Notes under the pieces: model-generated
Told to the model about the DNA's origin: nothing
The model's input: the letters and a program-made list of their open reading frames with translations, nothing else
The model's database searches: none
Source of the DNA: Scytalidium lignicola
Taxonomy: Eukaryota > Ascomycota > Leotiomycetes
Assembly (NCBI GenBank): GCA_002812745.2
Contig: NCSJ02000008.1
Coordinates: 245,106 to 309,105 of the forward strand
Reading direction: 5' to 3'
DNA: 64,000 nucleotides
Translations under genes and position numbers: made by a program
Part shown: positions 1 through 12,100 of the stretch, in pieces
How positions within the stretch are numbered: position 1 is the stretch's first letter
Layout of the letters: each line of letters starts with the position of its first letter

Positions 1-361
1 GGCTCTACCATTTCTCTAGCAGAAGCATATCGAAGAAACAAACCGCTACCTCCATTAAGGCAGTCGTCTATCTCCCTACCTGTAGGTTTGGTAGAGATAG
101 GCTATGGTGGAAGTAGAGAGCAGGAACAACCCAGAAAACAGAAGTCATTCCATAACCTTTTCCGTAAAGGCAGGCGAAAAAAGGATTGTGGATACGCATA
201 GCAACTTTTAATTGATCAAGAACAATGTATCCGGTACGTGTGGAGCTGTGTAGTAGAAAACACCTACTCTTGATCATTATGTCGAGAAACGTGCCTGGTT
301 TAATGATACACAGGGCCACATTTATAATTTTAGGCATTTATAACTCCAAATCATATGGTAA
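1..361. other. 3' flank of TSR3, no gene seen
   Basis: The stretch downstream of the TSR3 stop codon is AT-rich. The short open frames on both strands show no family resemblance. I see nothing here that I can name. Confidence 0.5.
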
Positions 362-1579
362 TCACCATTTCTTAGGCGCTCCAACTACTGTTCTTGAAAA
401 TGTAGCACTCACAAGTGGCTCCACCGTCCTTGACCTCTCCTTTGCCTGAATCCCAGTCCTATCCGTGACAGGTGTAGCATTGATAATGTTATCAAATTCA
501 TCATCGTCACCGTTATCTGAATCAGGCTCAATGTCTGAGTCCTCATTCAATCTCGTAGGTCGAACTATTCTCTCGGGTTGGCCTTTGGGACCGACATCCT
601 TGAGATTTGAGAAAGGTTTTGAGGCAAGAACTTTCCGTCTCAGCTCTGCCATCTCTTCCTCGTCATCTGAATCGTCTGAAATATCGAACGGATCCCTTCG
701 TTCTCCACTTTTCTCCTCGTCGCCATCCTCCTCATCCTTTTCATCATCTGCCTTCTTAAGAGGCTTTTTACCTAGATATATCCCATCTATTTCATCACTA
801 GAATCTCCCTTATCTACATCTTCACTCTCTCCCTCCTCATCATCCTCCTCTTCATCTGAGCTGATCGGTATTTGGTGATTCGTATTCCCCGATTTCCATA
901 TATCTGTTTCCGGGCCACCGTCTCCGTCCCCCCTACTATCTGCATACTCCCGCTCTAACTTCGCCATCCATGCCTCTTCGGTATTTTTAATCTCCGCTTC
1001 GTCCTTACAAGCAGCATATCGCCGAAGAATTGATGAGTTAATATCCAGAAATGGTTGTCCATAAGAGAAACTAGATAGAATCTCTTCTGCCCACTCTGGA
1101 TGCCCACAGATATAGTATGCCGCAGCTAGAGCCTCTACACAATTTAGCCTCCAGGGTTTCCCATAGTTGACACTGTTTGCAGCAACCAGATATGGAAGCA
1201 ATCTTTCACACCTTCCTCCAATTTTTGGCCAAGGTACTTCTTTAATTCTAGCCCACGAACATTCAACCACAGCAGCTCCATATTGCTCCATCAATTCTCG
1301 GTCTGCGGGAGATAGAACTTGCTTCGCGTTAGGACTAATGATGACCCCCGAATGTTTTTGTCCGATATGAAGCTCTCGCATTTGTCCTAATTTTATAAGT
1401 TTCTTTCCCGAGCATCTCTTAGGATCACAATGTCCAAGGTCCCAGCATGCAGCCTTGAAGGAGGGGCGAGCGCGGGGTCGATCGTCATGCTCATCATCGT
1501 ATCGAGGCCCTCGTGTACGTGGAGCGTTGCTGTACTTTTTACCTCGTGGTGCGAAGCCATCTTTCTTATGTCGAACCAT
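362..1579 (-). CDS. TSR3: 18S rRNA aminocarboxypropyltransferase Tsr3
   Basis: Tsr3 transfers the aminocarboxypropyl group of S-adenosylmethionine to an N1-methylpseudouridine of 18S rRNA late in small-subunit maturation. The single exon encodes 405 aa. A basic N-terminus (about residues 1-40) is followed by the RLI-like cysteine segment (CWDLGHCDPKRCSGKKL, about 45-61). Then comes the conserved catalytic core at about 62-205, with the recognisable stretches SPADRELMEQYG, VVECSWARIKEVPW, LPYLVAANSVNYG and LNCVEALAAAYYI. The last 190 residues are a low-complexity acidic tail (Asp/Glu/Ser), as is usual in fungal members. The start is the first ATG before the basic N-terminus. It lies in the same orientation as MAK16, another ribosome-biogenesis gene, 491 bp upstream. 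Family assignment is secure; the acidic tail length is species-specific. Confidence 0.95.
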   Translation of the reverse strand: MVRHKKDGFAPRGKKYSNAPRTRGPRYDDEHDDRPRARPSFKAACWDLGHCDPKRCSGKKLIKLGQMRELHIGQKHSGVIISPNAKQVLSPADRELMEQYGAAVVECSWARIKEVPWPKIGGRCERLLPYLVAANSVNYGKPWRLNCVEALAAAYYICGHPEWAEEILSSFSYGQPFLDINSSILRRYAACKDEAEIKNTEEAWMAKLEREYADSRGDGDGGPETDIWKSGNTNHQIPISSDEEEDDEEGESEDVDKGDSSDEIDGIYLGKKPLKKADDEKDEEDGDEEKSGERRDPFDISDDSDDEEEMAELRRKVLASKPFSNLKDVGPKGQPERIVRPTRLNEDSDIEPDSDNGDDDEFDNIINATPVTDRTGIQAKERSRTVEPLVSATFSRTVVGAPKKW

Positions 1580-2070
1580 TTCGAGAGAAGGCGTGATAGT
1601 TTATGTAACTGAAACTTCTCTTCCTTTACCTGGAACTATTATTTGAAGAGGTGAGGGGCAAAAGTGGCGAGTGCTGGAAGACAAAATCTAACCGAGTCCA
1701 GCTACTTTATTGAGCTTGTCTACGTCTTCGCAGGTCTACCTTATAAAGCTAACTAGAGAAGAAACCCCTTTACCTTTGATTCATTCAAGATTTAATATTG
1801 CGCTTTACCATTAACATAAATAATGCTATCTACTTTTAGTTTCCCCAATGCTGTCAAATATTTATTTGTTAGTGAAATCACTGATAGTGTCCGTCCTAGT
1901 AGACAACATGGAGAGACGGCATACTAGGCTCATAACTTGATCCAAAAACGCCGTTGGCAATGCCATGCATAAAAATATTTAGATAATTCAACAACCACCA
2001 TTTTACTAAGCCACTTCCTCATCCAACATCATCTCGGCATTGTCCTTTACTCCAACTGTGAAAGTCATGC
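1580..2070. other. TSR3 promoter / MAK16 3' region
   Basis: This AT-rich spacer lies between two minus-strand genes. It must hold the MAK16 3' end and the TSR3 promoter. No open frame or recognisable repeat was seen, and there is no clear TATA box. Confidence 0.5.
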
Positions 2071-3201
2071 CTAAGCCTTCAGAGTATTCGTCATGTCTGT
2101 CTCCAACTCCTCTTCGTACTCCACCTCCATTCTTGGATACTTCTTAGGCTTCGGCTTAGTGACAGGGCCTCTCTTTCTCTTTGCAGACTTCTTTGCATCT
2201 TCGTCATTGCTGCCGGACTCACTGTCCTCGTCATCCTCACTGCCAGTCTCTTCTCCGGTTTCTTCATCACTGTCAAGCCAATCTTCAATATCGTCACCGA
2301 GCTCGGATTCATCCTCTCCTAGGTCGCTGACGTACTCGACAGCGCCAAATTCATCCTCACCTTCGAACTCTAACTCCTGTTCTTCTTCCTCAATACCTTC
2401 ATCCAGATCTTCGTCCTTCTCGCCTTCTCCCGTCCTCTCTAGACCCTTCAGAACTTTTTTCCAAATAGTTTCACTAACATTAAGAGGTTGATCACCGTAA
2501 GCGCCACTCCTAAGTCGTTGAAGAAGTTCACGCTCGATTGCCCGTTCAACACGTGCAGCAGCAAGGGCTTTTCTTTCTCTAGCCTCTTCCCTGTTCCGAA
2601 CCTTTGGTGCCAATTTTGGAACGAGTTTCTCTCCTAGCCTCTCATCTTCCTTAGCCAATCTTCGTATTCGAATATTAACTTGTGTCAGCCCTAATAATCC
2701 TACTTAGTTATTGTATAAATGTATTCTTATGATCGAACTTACTAGTAAGACGAGATTTGCATCTGTGAACCATGAATTTGGGCCCTGTCCAAGAGAATAG
2801 ATATTAGCTTCTGCCTGCATTAACAGTTTAGAAAGCAAGAAGGACCTACAATATATCAACCTCTCATCTATCTGCTCCAATGCCTTGGAATAATTTTGAG
2901 ATAGCTTAATCCTTTCCCATAACTTCGCCGGTGTATGCGCTCGCTCAATCGTCTTCATGTAGAGATATATGGTCCCATTATCCGCCTGGCGCACAGTAGC
3001 GTATCTCGAGTTTGCCAAAGGACATGAAGTCCTGTTGCACTCTCCAGTTGCATTATATTCATTCCTACAGAAATTCTTTTCTTTTGTGGTCTTCAACTTG
3101 AAAGAACAGAATTGCTGGTTTATTATCTTGAAAAATTAGCACGCGCTAGATAGACTTTCAGAGATTAAATTTACCTGCCAAACAATCTCGTCAGAAGACA
3201 T
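2071..3201 (-). CDS. MAK16: Ribosome biogenesis protein Mak16 (4 exons)
   Basis: Mak16 is a nucleolar factor needed for 60S subunit maturation. I reconstruct four exons on the minus strand: 3201-3175, 3126-2850, 2784-2743 and 2690-2071. Together they give 966 nt, or 321 aa. All junctions are GT-AG and the phases agree (0, 1, 1). The N-terminus MSSDEIVWQ is encoded by a 27-nt first exon. Exon 2 carries the family hallmarks [49 protein letters not shown] and [11 protein letters not shown]. Exon 3 is only 42 nt and encodes [14 protein letters not shown]. Exon 4 holds [14 protein letters not shown] and a long acidic then basic tail. The length matches yeast Mak16 (about 306 aa). The cysteine-rich segment is probably metal-binding. 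Start and splice sites are strongly supported by family conservation. Confidence 0.93.
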
Positions 3202-3744
3202 CTTGGAATCTGTATTTGCACCTCAAAGGTGTGGCGCTCAGCAGACTTTATCCTTGTTTGAAGGGAACTAGATGCGACCAAAGATTCCTCGATCAAAGAT
3301 AAGAAAACTCCTATAACACTTAGTTCACTTATGGAAGATGTGAAAAGGCCCTTCGGACGTTGAGCAGTTATAAGGAATAATTCCCGTCGACAGTGGATTC
3401 TTCTAAAGATATGCCCGCTTCAAGAGGCACAATAATTTGGATCCTAACTTTTTTTNCGGCAGAAATCATTGCTAGCTTGTGATTGGTGGATTACTTAACT
3501 CACCACATGCGGCGGCTAACCCTGCCAGCGCCAGCCTTGCCAGACGACCCCAGTTGCTGGTATTTTGCAAGTCGAACGGTTTGACGGCGGGGAATGATTG
3601 TTCCGATCGATCAGTCAAGACACACGTTGGCCGCTGATATCCCCCACCACCTCAGTGTAGCTCAGCAACCCGATACCGCCATCTAAGCTCCTTTTTGGTG
3701 TCATATATTAGATCACAGCGGAAATACTTTGTATATAGCTTCCG
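3202..3744. other. Divergent promoter between MAK16 and GGA gene
   Basis: This shared upstream region of the minus-strand MAK16 and the plus-strand adaptor gene includes a locally GC-richer block at about 3500-3680. An ambiguous base follows a T run at 3456. There is no coding signal. Confidence 0.5.
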
Positions 3745-5865
3745 ATGGAAGCGGTATCCGCGCGAATGGCAGCTAGAGACCGCTTCGGCACCATGGGTGA
3801 TCCAGGGCCCTCGACCCTACAACGATACATACAACGAGCATGTAGTCCTGAGAATTTTGAACCAGATCTGGGACTCAATCTTGAGATCGCTGATCTAATT
3901 AACTCGAAGAAAGGAAACGCGCCCCGCGAAGCTGCTGTGGCCATTGTGAATTACATCAATCACCGAAACCCAAATGTATCGATCTTGGCTCTCAATTTAC
4001 TTGATATTTGTGTCAAAAATTGCGGATACCCTTTTCATCTTCAGATCAGTACAAAAGAATTTTTAAATGAGCTTGTCAGGCGGTTTCCTGAGCGTCCTCC
4101 TATACGGCCAACAAGGGTCCAGCTTAAGATATTGGAAGCTATTGAAGAGTGGCGGGGTACGATATGTCAGACGTCTAGGTATAAAGAGGACTTAGGGTTC
4201 ATACGGGATATGCATAGACTCTTGAGTTATAAGGGATATGTATTTCCAGAGGTCAGAAGAGAAGATGCTGCTGTTTTAAACCCCAGCGATGTAAGTGTCA
4301 CTATATGATGTTCGTAAAGGTAGAACTCTAATATGCTGACCGCCTAGCAGAACTTAAAATCCGCAGAAGAGATGGAGGAGGAAGAAAAGGCTGCACAGTC
4401 TGCCAAATTACAAGAGCTAATTCGTCGCGGGGGGCCAGAGGATCTACAAGAGGCCAATCGACTAATGAAGATCATGGCGGGATACGATACACGGTCTAAG
4501 ACTGATTATCGAGCAAAAGCGGCGGAAGAAGTAGCGAAGGTCCAGCAAAAGGCGAGGTTACTAGAAGAGCGTTTGGCTCAGTTCAAGCCGGGCGACACTA
4601 TGACAGAAGGAGATGTGTATGAAGAGCTTGCTTCAGCTCTTCAAAGCGCGCACCCTAAAATCCAAAGGATGTGTGAAGAGGAATCTGATGACCATGAAGC
4701 GGTAGCCAAGTTGTTGGAGATCAATGATAGCATACATCGAACGGTGGAACGATATAAACTGATGAAAAAGGGCGATGTAGAAGCAGCTGCTAGAATAGAA
4801 AAGGGTACCCTTGGTACTACAACAGGTGTAGGCAAAAATGCTGCAAATGAGCTCTCGTTGATTGACTTCGACGCTGAGAGTGAGACCAATGGCACCAGTT
4901 CCAGCACCGCTGTGGCAGGGAATCAACCTGGAGGCCTCGAAGATGACTTATTAGGACTCGCTATAGGAGACAATACATACGGTCAAGGGGGTGGTATTTC
5001 ATTAGGCTTCGGAAACAATACCAGTGAGCGGAACCTTTTGGTATTTTAAAGGATTTTTCTAACAGATCCAGATATTCCTGGCCCAGCATTAATATCATCA
5101 ACGTCACAATATAGCACTGCTAGAGGGCCAACCCCGACAGCGTCACCTGCTCCAAATGTGGTCGCCGCAAATCCTGACTACTCGGCATTTTCAGCGCTTA
5201 GTTCCCCTCCACCTCAAGGCATAACACCTCGGCCATCACAGTTCCATCAGCAACAACGCCAGCAGCAACAGAAGTCGGAAACACCGGTATCAGACCCTTT
5301 TGCAGCCCTTGCTTCTCCTGCACGACAATCCACTCCGCAGCAAGCTCAAAATACATCCTCACTATTTGGTTTTACAAATAATCAGCCACCTGCGCCAACT
5401 ACGACGGATGAGGATGAATGGGCATTTTCCTCTGCATTGCCAGAAGGCTCATTACCAACATCAAACTCAATGGTCCTTAGTGATACAAAGCTAAAGATCT
5501 TCTTATCTGCCATGCGAGAACCGCATACACCTTCCATAATAACACTAGATCTAACTTTCTCGAATCAAACACAAGAACCCGTAACGAATATGACATTTCA
5601 AGCTGCAGTCACAAAGGTTAGTCGCTTTCGTTGTGTGGGGTAACTCGGTCTGACATCAACGAAGGGATTCACATTGAAACTACAGCCTCAAAGTGGGCGT
5701 AACCTGAGTCCTTTGCAGAAAGATGGAATTAGGCAAACAATTTATTTGAATGGAGTCGAAGAAGGTAAAACAGATCATGTAAAGATGCGGTGGAAGATAT
5801 CCTACTTGGCAGGTAGTACGCCAATAAATGAGCAAGGAGAGATACCAGCGCTAGGTATAGCATGA
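3745..5865 (+). CDS. GGA-type ARF-binding clathrin adaptor (VHS-GAT-GAE, 4 exons)
   Basis: GGA proteins are monomeric adaptors that sort cargo at the trans-Golgi. They bind Arf-GTP through the GAT domain and clathrin and accessory proteins through the hinge and ear. Exons are 3745-4290, 4351-5023, 5066-5616 and 5665-5865, giving 656 aa with consistent phases. The VHS domain is at about residues 25-160 (AVAIVNYINHRNPNVSILAL, LNELVRRFPERPP). The GAT helical bundle is at about 185-320 (ELIRRGGPEDLQEANRLMK, YEELASALQSAHPKIQRM). A Gln/Pro-rich hinge follows. The gamma-ear-like GAE domain is at about 545-650 (LKIFLSAMREP, LKLQPQSGRNLSP, KMRWKISYLAG). The second intron is only 42 nt with a good branch site. 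Translation could also begin at the ATGs at 3766 or 3793. The yeast paralogues Gga1/Gga2 are about 560-585 aa. Confidence 0.9.
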
Positions 5866-7010
5866 GGTGAAGTAAATAAACATGTCAATTATTGGCACTA
5901 ATTCGGGGTATGTCTATCTTCATTCACGATGTGATAAAAACCTCTCCAATATCAATGGGCTTAGTCAAATTCGGCCATGCAGATGACTTGTAATTTTCAG
6001 AACGCAGTCTCATGGGGACGCATTACGTAGGTGACAGTTTTTTATTTTCCCATAAGATAACGGTTGGTAAGTGTAAAAACAGCAGACCAACTGTAACGGC
6101 GAGATTGGGCGGATGATGAGAATACATAACACGGTAGGTACTGTCTTAAAGAATTCTTCAATTTTCAATCTCTTATTATAATATCATGTAAACTTTTAAC
6201 ACTTTTCTTCTTCTATAATGCCAGAAGTTCAGTCAACAATGGGCCGGAGCAATCCTTTTTTCGACTCTAGGGATATAGAAGTATTTATCATTTTAGTGGA
6301 AAGATATGAGAGTCAACGTTGAAGCTTCCATTTCTACGACCCGTGCCGTACTCCATTTAGTGATTGAGCATGGTGGTCAAATAATTATAACTACTGGCTT
6401 GAACAACTGCAATGTCCCACATTCCAGCATATGTGGCGTCAAATGTCGCTATCCAAATGGCCATTCAGATCATCAATTTAGAAGTCAAATCCAAAGATGT
6501 CTATAACTACGTCATCCATCTGGTACACTCAAGACTAGGTTGCCGATTGTCCTAAAGCAGTCAATGTGGAGGATGTAAAAGTATTCCTGAAATAATTTGA
6601 GGGATGCTATGTTAATATAGAGGAGTTTCCTACAGCAGTATCGTTATGCATGCGACAGAAGAGAAGGTCCTATCTAGATGCTAAAATAATTGCACTCGAG
6701 AATAACAGAGACTTATACATTGAAGGTGTCAAAAGACTTTTTAAGATTCAATTTCCTTCTTAATGGTCTAGTAGATAGTATCACACAATTACATATTTGA
6801 CAATGAGACTATACTCCACTTCAATGAAATTATATTATATTAGAAATCTATTGAATTTCAGTTTGAGGTCCGGCGGCGGTGTACGTGTACTTTATCTCCG
6901 ACTCCTTTACCGACCGAGCTTATCTTAACCTCCATCAACTTCATTTGATCTCAACCGGAGGATATCTACGAGGAAAATAATAATAATAATAGTAATAAAC
7001 TCCAACAACA
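5866..7010. other. AT-rich spacer, possible relic open frame
   Basis: This 1.1-kb AT-rich spacer precedes the F-box gene. An open stretch interrupted by stop codons at about 6527-6763 looks protein-like (see findings) but has no identifiable family. An AAT/ATA-type microsatellite at about 6974-6999 lies in the probable 5' leader of the F-box gene. Confidence 0.4.
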
Positions 7011-8460
7011 ATGTTTCTAATCCGGGATTTACCAGACGAGCTTCTTATAGAGATATTTTCTCATTTCACTCATGAAAAGCACATGCTACAGCAATTAGCT
7101 CTCGTTTGTCGGCGGTTCCACCTTTTAGCTTTGAAGTTGTTGGTAGCACATGTAGAACTTCATGATCTTGCTGCATATGCTGGGAACCCATTCCCGCCAA
7201 AACCTAACTTCGACCTGTTTATGCGCAGCGTAAATGAAAATCCAGGCATTGCTTCAATGGTACGGAACCTACAATTATCATGGAATCAAGAGAAATCGAA
7301 GAATCACGTTTGGGCAAACGAACTCCTAGGGAAACTCACATCCCTCCAATCCCTCAGTATAATTGCGACTAGACTAAAGACGGACCCAAATTTCACAGAA
7401 TATAAGTCGTTGAAGTACTTGTCTTCTGTCTACCTTGAAGATGAACTTCTGAATTTGAGCGATGTTGTTCCTTATATATTTCTCAAAAGCATAAGACATA
7501 TCTCTATTGCCTATTTACAAAATCCATATACCCTCGAAGATTACGACCCTGGTTCATCTCCAATCACAAGCTTTGAACTTGGTCCTGAAATATTCTTACC
7601 TGAACGTGTTCTGGAGAAAATCCTTCGATGGCCACGAGATCTAAAGAGGCTGACATGTCATGTTCCGGGCTACATCTTTCGCAGACACCCACCTTATTTT
7701 AAGCAGATGAAAAATAGATTTTCTCCTCAAAGCATACAGCTCGCTCTGACTCCTGTAGCGCATTCTCTCGTGGAATTAGATCTAAAGAGTGATGGGACTT
7801 TTTGGCCTGCCTATGACAAGACTCGGCTGGACTTGCGAGAATTTAGAGTCCTAGAAAGAGCGAGAATTCCATCAATACTGTTTTTTGATCAAGCTCCAGT
7901 TACTTACTCCGAGGTATTGGCAAAAATTCAGTCTCATAATCAACTATACGGGTACCTACCACGGTCATTAGTGGAACTTAGGGTAAGAATAGACTTATCA
8001 TTGTCATCTTCTATTTTTTGTCTTTAGTCCTTATCCTTCGGGATAAAAGTTACTATAATGTATCTTCTTGGAATCGTGTGAGAGTTCAAACTGCCATCAT
8101 ATATATTCGCTCTTCTGTGGAGATATCTAGATTGGATTTACTAATTGTGTTTCCTAGATTGATTATGATCATTTCTCTCCCATTTTCTTCTATGGCAATC
8201 AATGGTTTGATGTACCATCAGATGCGGAAGATCTTTGGCCTTCCCAACTTGTCTGGATAGCAGAGCTGGCCAGACACAAACAACATTGCTTTCCAAATTT
8301 TCAATTATTACAGGTAAAAGAAGGCGAATCAGCGAGTCAACACTTTAAGACTTTTCAGCTGACTGAGGAATATCTAAGTCCAATACAAGATGATTTAAGA
8401 GGAAGTGGTATAACAGTTCATCTGAATATTCCAAAGCTGGATGACATAGATGTTTGGTAA
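7011..8460 (+). CDS. F-box domain protein (2 exons)
   Basis: The N-terminus (LIRDLPDELLIEIFSHFTHE followed by LALVCRRFHLLALKLL, residues 2-45) is a typical F-box, the Skp1-binding module of SCF ubiquitin ligases. Exon 1 is 7011-7982. The donor is GTAAGA, and I place the acceptor at 8157 (TTCCTAG). This gives an in-frame second exon, 8158-8460, of 101 codons ending at TAA. The resulting protein is 424 aa. The remainder is leucine-rich, as in fungal F-box proteins, but I cannot define LRRs. A nearer AG at about 8026 leads to an early stop, so the longer, roughly 175-nt intron is preferred. The target is unknown. Such genes are a large, fast-evolving family in filamentous fungi. Confidence 0.75.
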
Positions 8461-9174
8461 ACTTAAGATTCTAAATATTCTGGATCGCATATATTGTACC
8501 TATGGCTGAGGTCTCCTAGAATGACCATACTAAATGAACAAATCTGGATATCGGCACATGGCCATCACAAATCAAGAGGACTACCATCCATGCATCCGAC
8601 AACATTGCTATAAAGGTATGGCAAATAAGGCTACAATCACCCGAGGAAACTATTGATAGGGAAGTTTTGCATTATTAATAAATGGGTTAAATTTGGATAC
8701 GAGTTTCTTGGGAAGATGGGTCAGATATTTCAAATTATACCAAATATCCTCCATTATGATGTAGTCAATCTCTCCTAGATTTGTCAATGAGGGAAATAAT
8801 TGAGAATACCGAACAGCAATCCGTGCATGTATTGTAGGAAGCCGGAAACCTCATGTTGTATGATGAAAATATGAAAGCATACAGCTGTGATCTTGAACTA
8901 TCCATAAATTAGGTGACGAAATAAAAAGCCAAAGGAGGGGTTCAGCCTTGTTGCTCATACTTTCAGCCTCGCCATATAAGCCTTGTATTTAAGGTTTCAA
9001 ATATCCGCCTTGCCAAATTTACTTGAGCTTTCGCGCGTCGCGTCTTCACCCACAAAAGGCTGAATATGGCACAAAAGTTTAAAAGGGCCTATCCAGCAGT
9101 TAACCGTTTTCTCTGATTATCATGCACACGTGATCACTAGGTGGTGTCAATGATATGGTTATAACTTGTGGTAA
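8461..9174. other. Spacer and APC1 promoter
   Basis: This 714-bp AT-rich spacer ends at the APC1 start. It has scattered short frames only. No repeat or RNA gene was recognised. Confidence 0.5.
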
Positions 9175-12100
9175 ATGGCTTCTGTAACCTCGCTAGGCTA
9201 TCATCAGCCTACAGGCCTACCTTATGCTATTCAAGAGCGACTGCTGCCGCTAGATCCTTCCAGCTCGTCCTACAAATGGTATAATAGTTCTGATGGTGAA
9301 GCGGATTCTTCCTCCGACGATGATGAACTTCTCGTTACCTCACGATGCGTTATCTGGTCTCGAGGAGGCTGCTTTCGGCAATGTTACCAGTTTGATCTGG
9401 AAAATGAACCGGTTACTCACGCCCTGTTAACTCATTTTCCAACTGTTGATACTCCGAACAAAAAGGACAAAAATTTCGTGGAGAAGACATCTGGTCCAAG
9501 GTTTAGGTCAAAAGCTCTTGTAGTATTTCTCAAGACCCAAGCACATGTCTACTTCCTCTCGGGTAGTAGCCATATCATTCATTTGCCATTTGAGGTTGAG
9601 TTTGCCATAGCAGCTCCTGATGGACTCATTTTACAGAGGAAATTGCGTTTCGACACTCTAGCCCCTACATCTCTTAAGTTCCCTCGAGTGCCGCCTAACT
9701 CTTTCGTTTCTTCTCAGCCCCAGATATGGTCTGCTGCCAGCTCGCTGCAGTCGACGTTTTCTATTGCCGACCTCAATGCACCCAAGAAGTTGCCAATATT
9801 TCCAAACCCTACCTTACAAGACCTTTGGGAACCACCTGTCCTGAACCATGATGCAAAGTGGCCGAGATTATTTTCTCTATCAGATCCGCTCTCTGAGATG
9901 GGCCTGGTAGTATCACAACCATCCCAACCTGATGCTCACAAGAGAAGCTCTATCAAGCCGACATCACTAGATACGGCAGAGGAAATACTCTATGCCTCAC
10001 GCCGAAGCGAATTGGAAATTGGCACGGATGAGAACGCCCTTATTCTAGTCTTGACGTTAAATAGGGAAACAAGCATGTATACAGTATGGAGGATGTCCTA
10101 TATTGGCCAGGGTTCTCCCACAGCTGAGACTAAACATCGCATATCTGGCACTGCATCACGTCGGAGAAGTTCGTTCATCCGTGGGACGGCAACTGGGGCT
10201 ACCACCCCGGTTGCCAATAACCAACAATCTCTTCGTGAGAGCTTTGCAGGGAATACTGTCATTCTCCCCAAGAAGGCCCCAAAGAAAGTTAGCTCTAGAA
10301 CAGATAAGGAGGATGAGTTTGCTTCTACACTTGACCCCGATTTTGAGAGTGGCAACGTTCCTCGAAGAAAATCTCGTCGGGTAAGCTCAATGCTTGCTAG
10401 AGCAGACCTGTCTGCTTCGCATGAACGGACAGGAAACATTCCATCACGGCGAGGCGATTCTCTGGGCGGTCAAAATCCCCGAATCAGTAGTGGGGCTTTT
10501 ACAAATTCTCAAATATCGCAATTTAGTCAAAGTCTAAACAGTTTTCTTGAAGCTCCGGTAGATGATCTTTTAGATGAACTCCGGGCAGGTGGCGATTTTG
10601 AAGGTTTCCATAATATGGGACTTGAGGATGAAGAATTTGATGGTCTCAGACAAGAAATTCTTCTCACTAAAATTACAAGTATTGCTGCTGACCATAGTAA
10701 TATCCGATATTCAAGCCAACATATACCCGCACAAAACAAATACAAGATATTCACTCTCACTACTCCTCTGTCTGCATCAGATGATCGCCAGAAGAATACA
10801 ATAGTTATTTGCATTTTGGACTCTGATGAGAAGAGGTTGATCGTCCTGACCCTTTACAAGAAAAGCTCCAAAGACCAGGTTCATATGGCTGGTATTCTGC
10901 CAAATGATACAGTAGATGATCGAGGTGTTACCATAGTCACCAAGGGTGATCCTACTCGATGGAAAGGCGTCATTGACGCGTGCAGGATTGACGATGGGTC
11001 CATTTCGCGTATCTTGGTTCTGACGGAAACCCCTGATGGCCAAGGAGAGCTTACATTGCAGGCTCCATGGAGCGAACTCATGAAAATCTCCCTTCCAAAT
11101 CAGTTCAATATTGCTAACCTTCGGAATCTCGGATTCGATGCTAGTTTTCGAGCTAGAAGAGAGGAGGGATTTCGTAGGGTTCTAAGTCAGGGTCCCCTAG
11201 GATTTTGTGGCCTAAGAAACTCTCGGCCTCGAGGAATAGTTGACATAGTCGACAATCAAGGAAAATCACATCAGGTTCAAATATTGATGGAACCTCGGAA
11301 TCCTTACGCAAAGAAAGTACTTGCAATGTGTCGGACTGTTCTTTGTGGCCCTCGAAATGGAGAAGGCATTCTTGTCGGATGGTGGAATGCCATGCGATGG
11401 CTTGAAACTGAATATAATGATCTAATCGATAAAGAATGGACTGCAGTAGTAATCACTTTGTTCTCTTTGATGTTTGCTCTGGGTTCTGCCTCGAAACCAA
11501 AACATACTAGGCCTCATACAAAACAAAAGAAGTCACGCAGTGGCTTTCTACGTTCTAGCAGTGGAGCCCAGGTAGAGATTGGAAGCTGGGAAACTATGCA
11601 GACATCTGAAGCAAGCAATGGCGATCCTTATCCATCATGGTCGCACACGACGGCTTGGAAGTGGCTTACGGAGCCAGACAGGATAGATCCAAGTTCCAAT
11701 GACCCAGTTCTGAAGATCTCATACGGTGACAAAGAAACATTTATACGAAAACATGTACGGCTTACAAGGGAATTTGTAAGTTCTCCAATAGGTGAGGTAG
11801 CAGTATCGACCTGTTTACCGACAGCACCATCTCGAACTCGGAATTTTGAAAGCCGGTCAGCTGCTCTAGTTGATATCATCACCGGTCTGCATTTGCTTCG
11901 AGAGGAAGAAAAACTCAACACAACGACTATTGATGCTTTAGCCTCTGGTACGGCTACTTTAATTCCTGTAGTAGCACAAATGGCCCAATGGCTTGGATGG
12001 ACTACTTGGATGAGTGTTTACAATCTTGAAGATGCCAGTCTTATTGATGCAATCTATGACCTTCGTAAGGCACAATCACTCCTACGTATAGTACAACTTC

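Noticed and set aside
465..878. Plus-strand serine-rich frame of 137 codons
   Set aside because: It is the antisense of the acidic Asp/Glu tail of TSR3; the Ser runs are a by-product of GAC/GAA-type codons. The same applies to 2093-2491 opposite MAK16.
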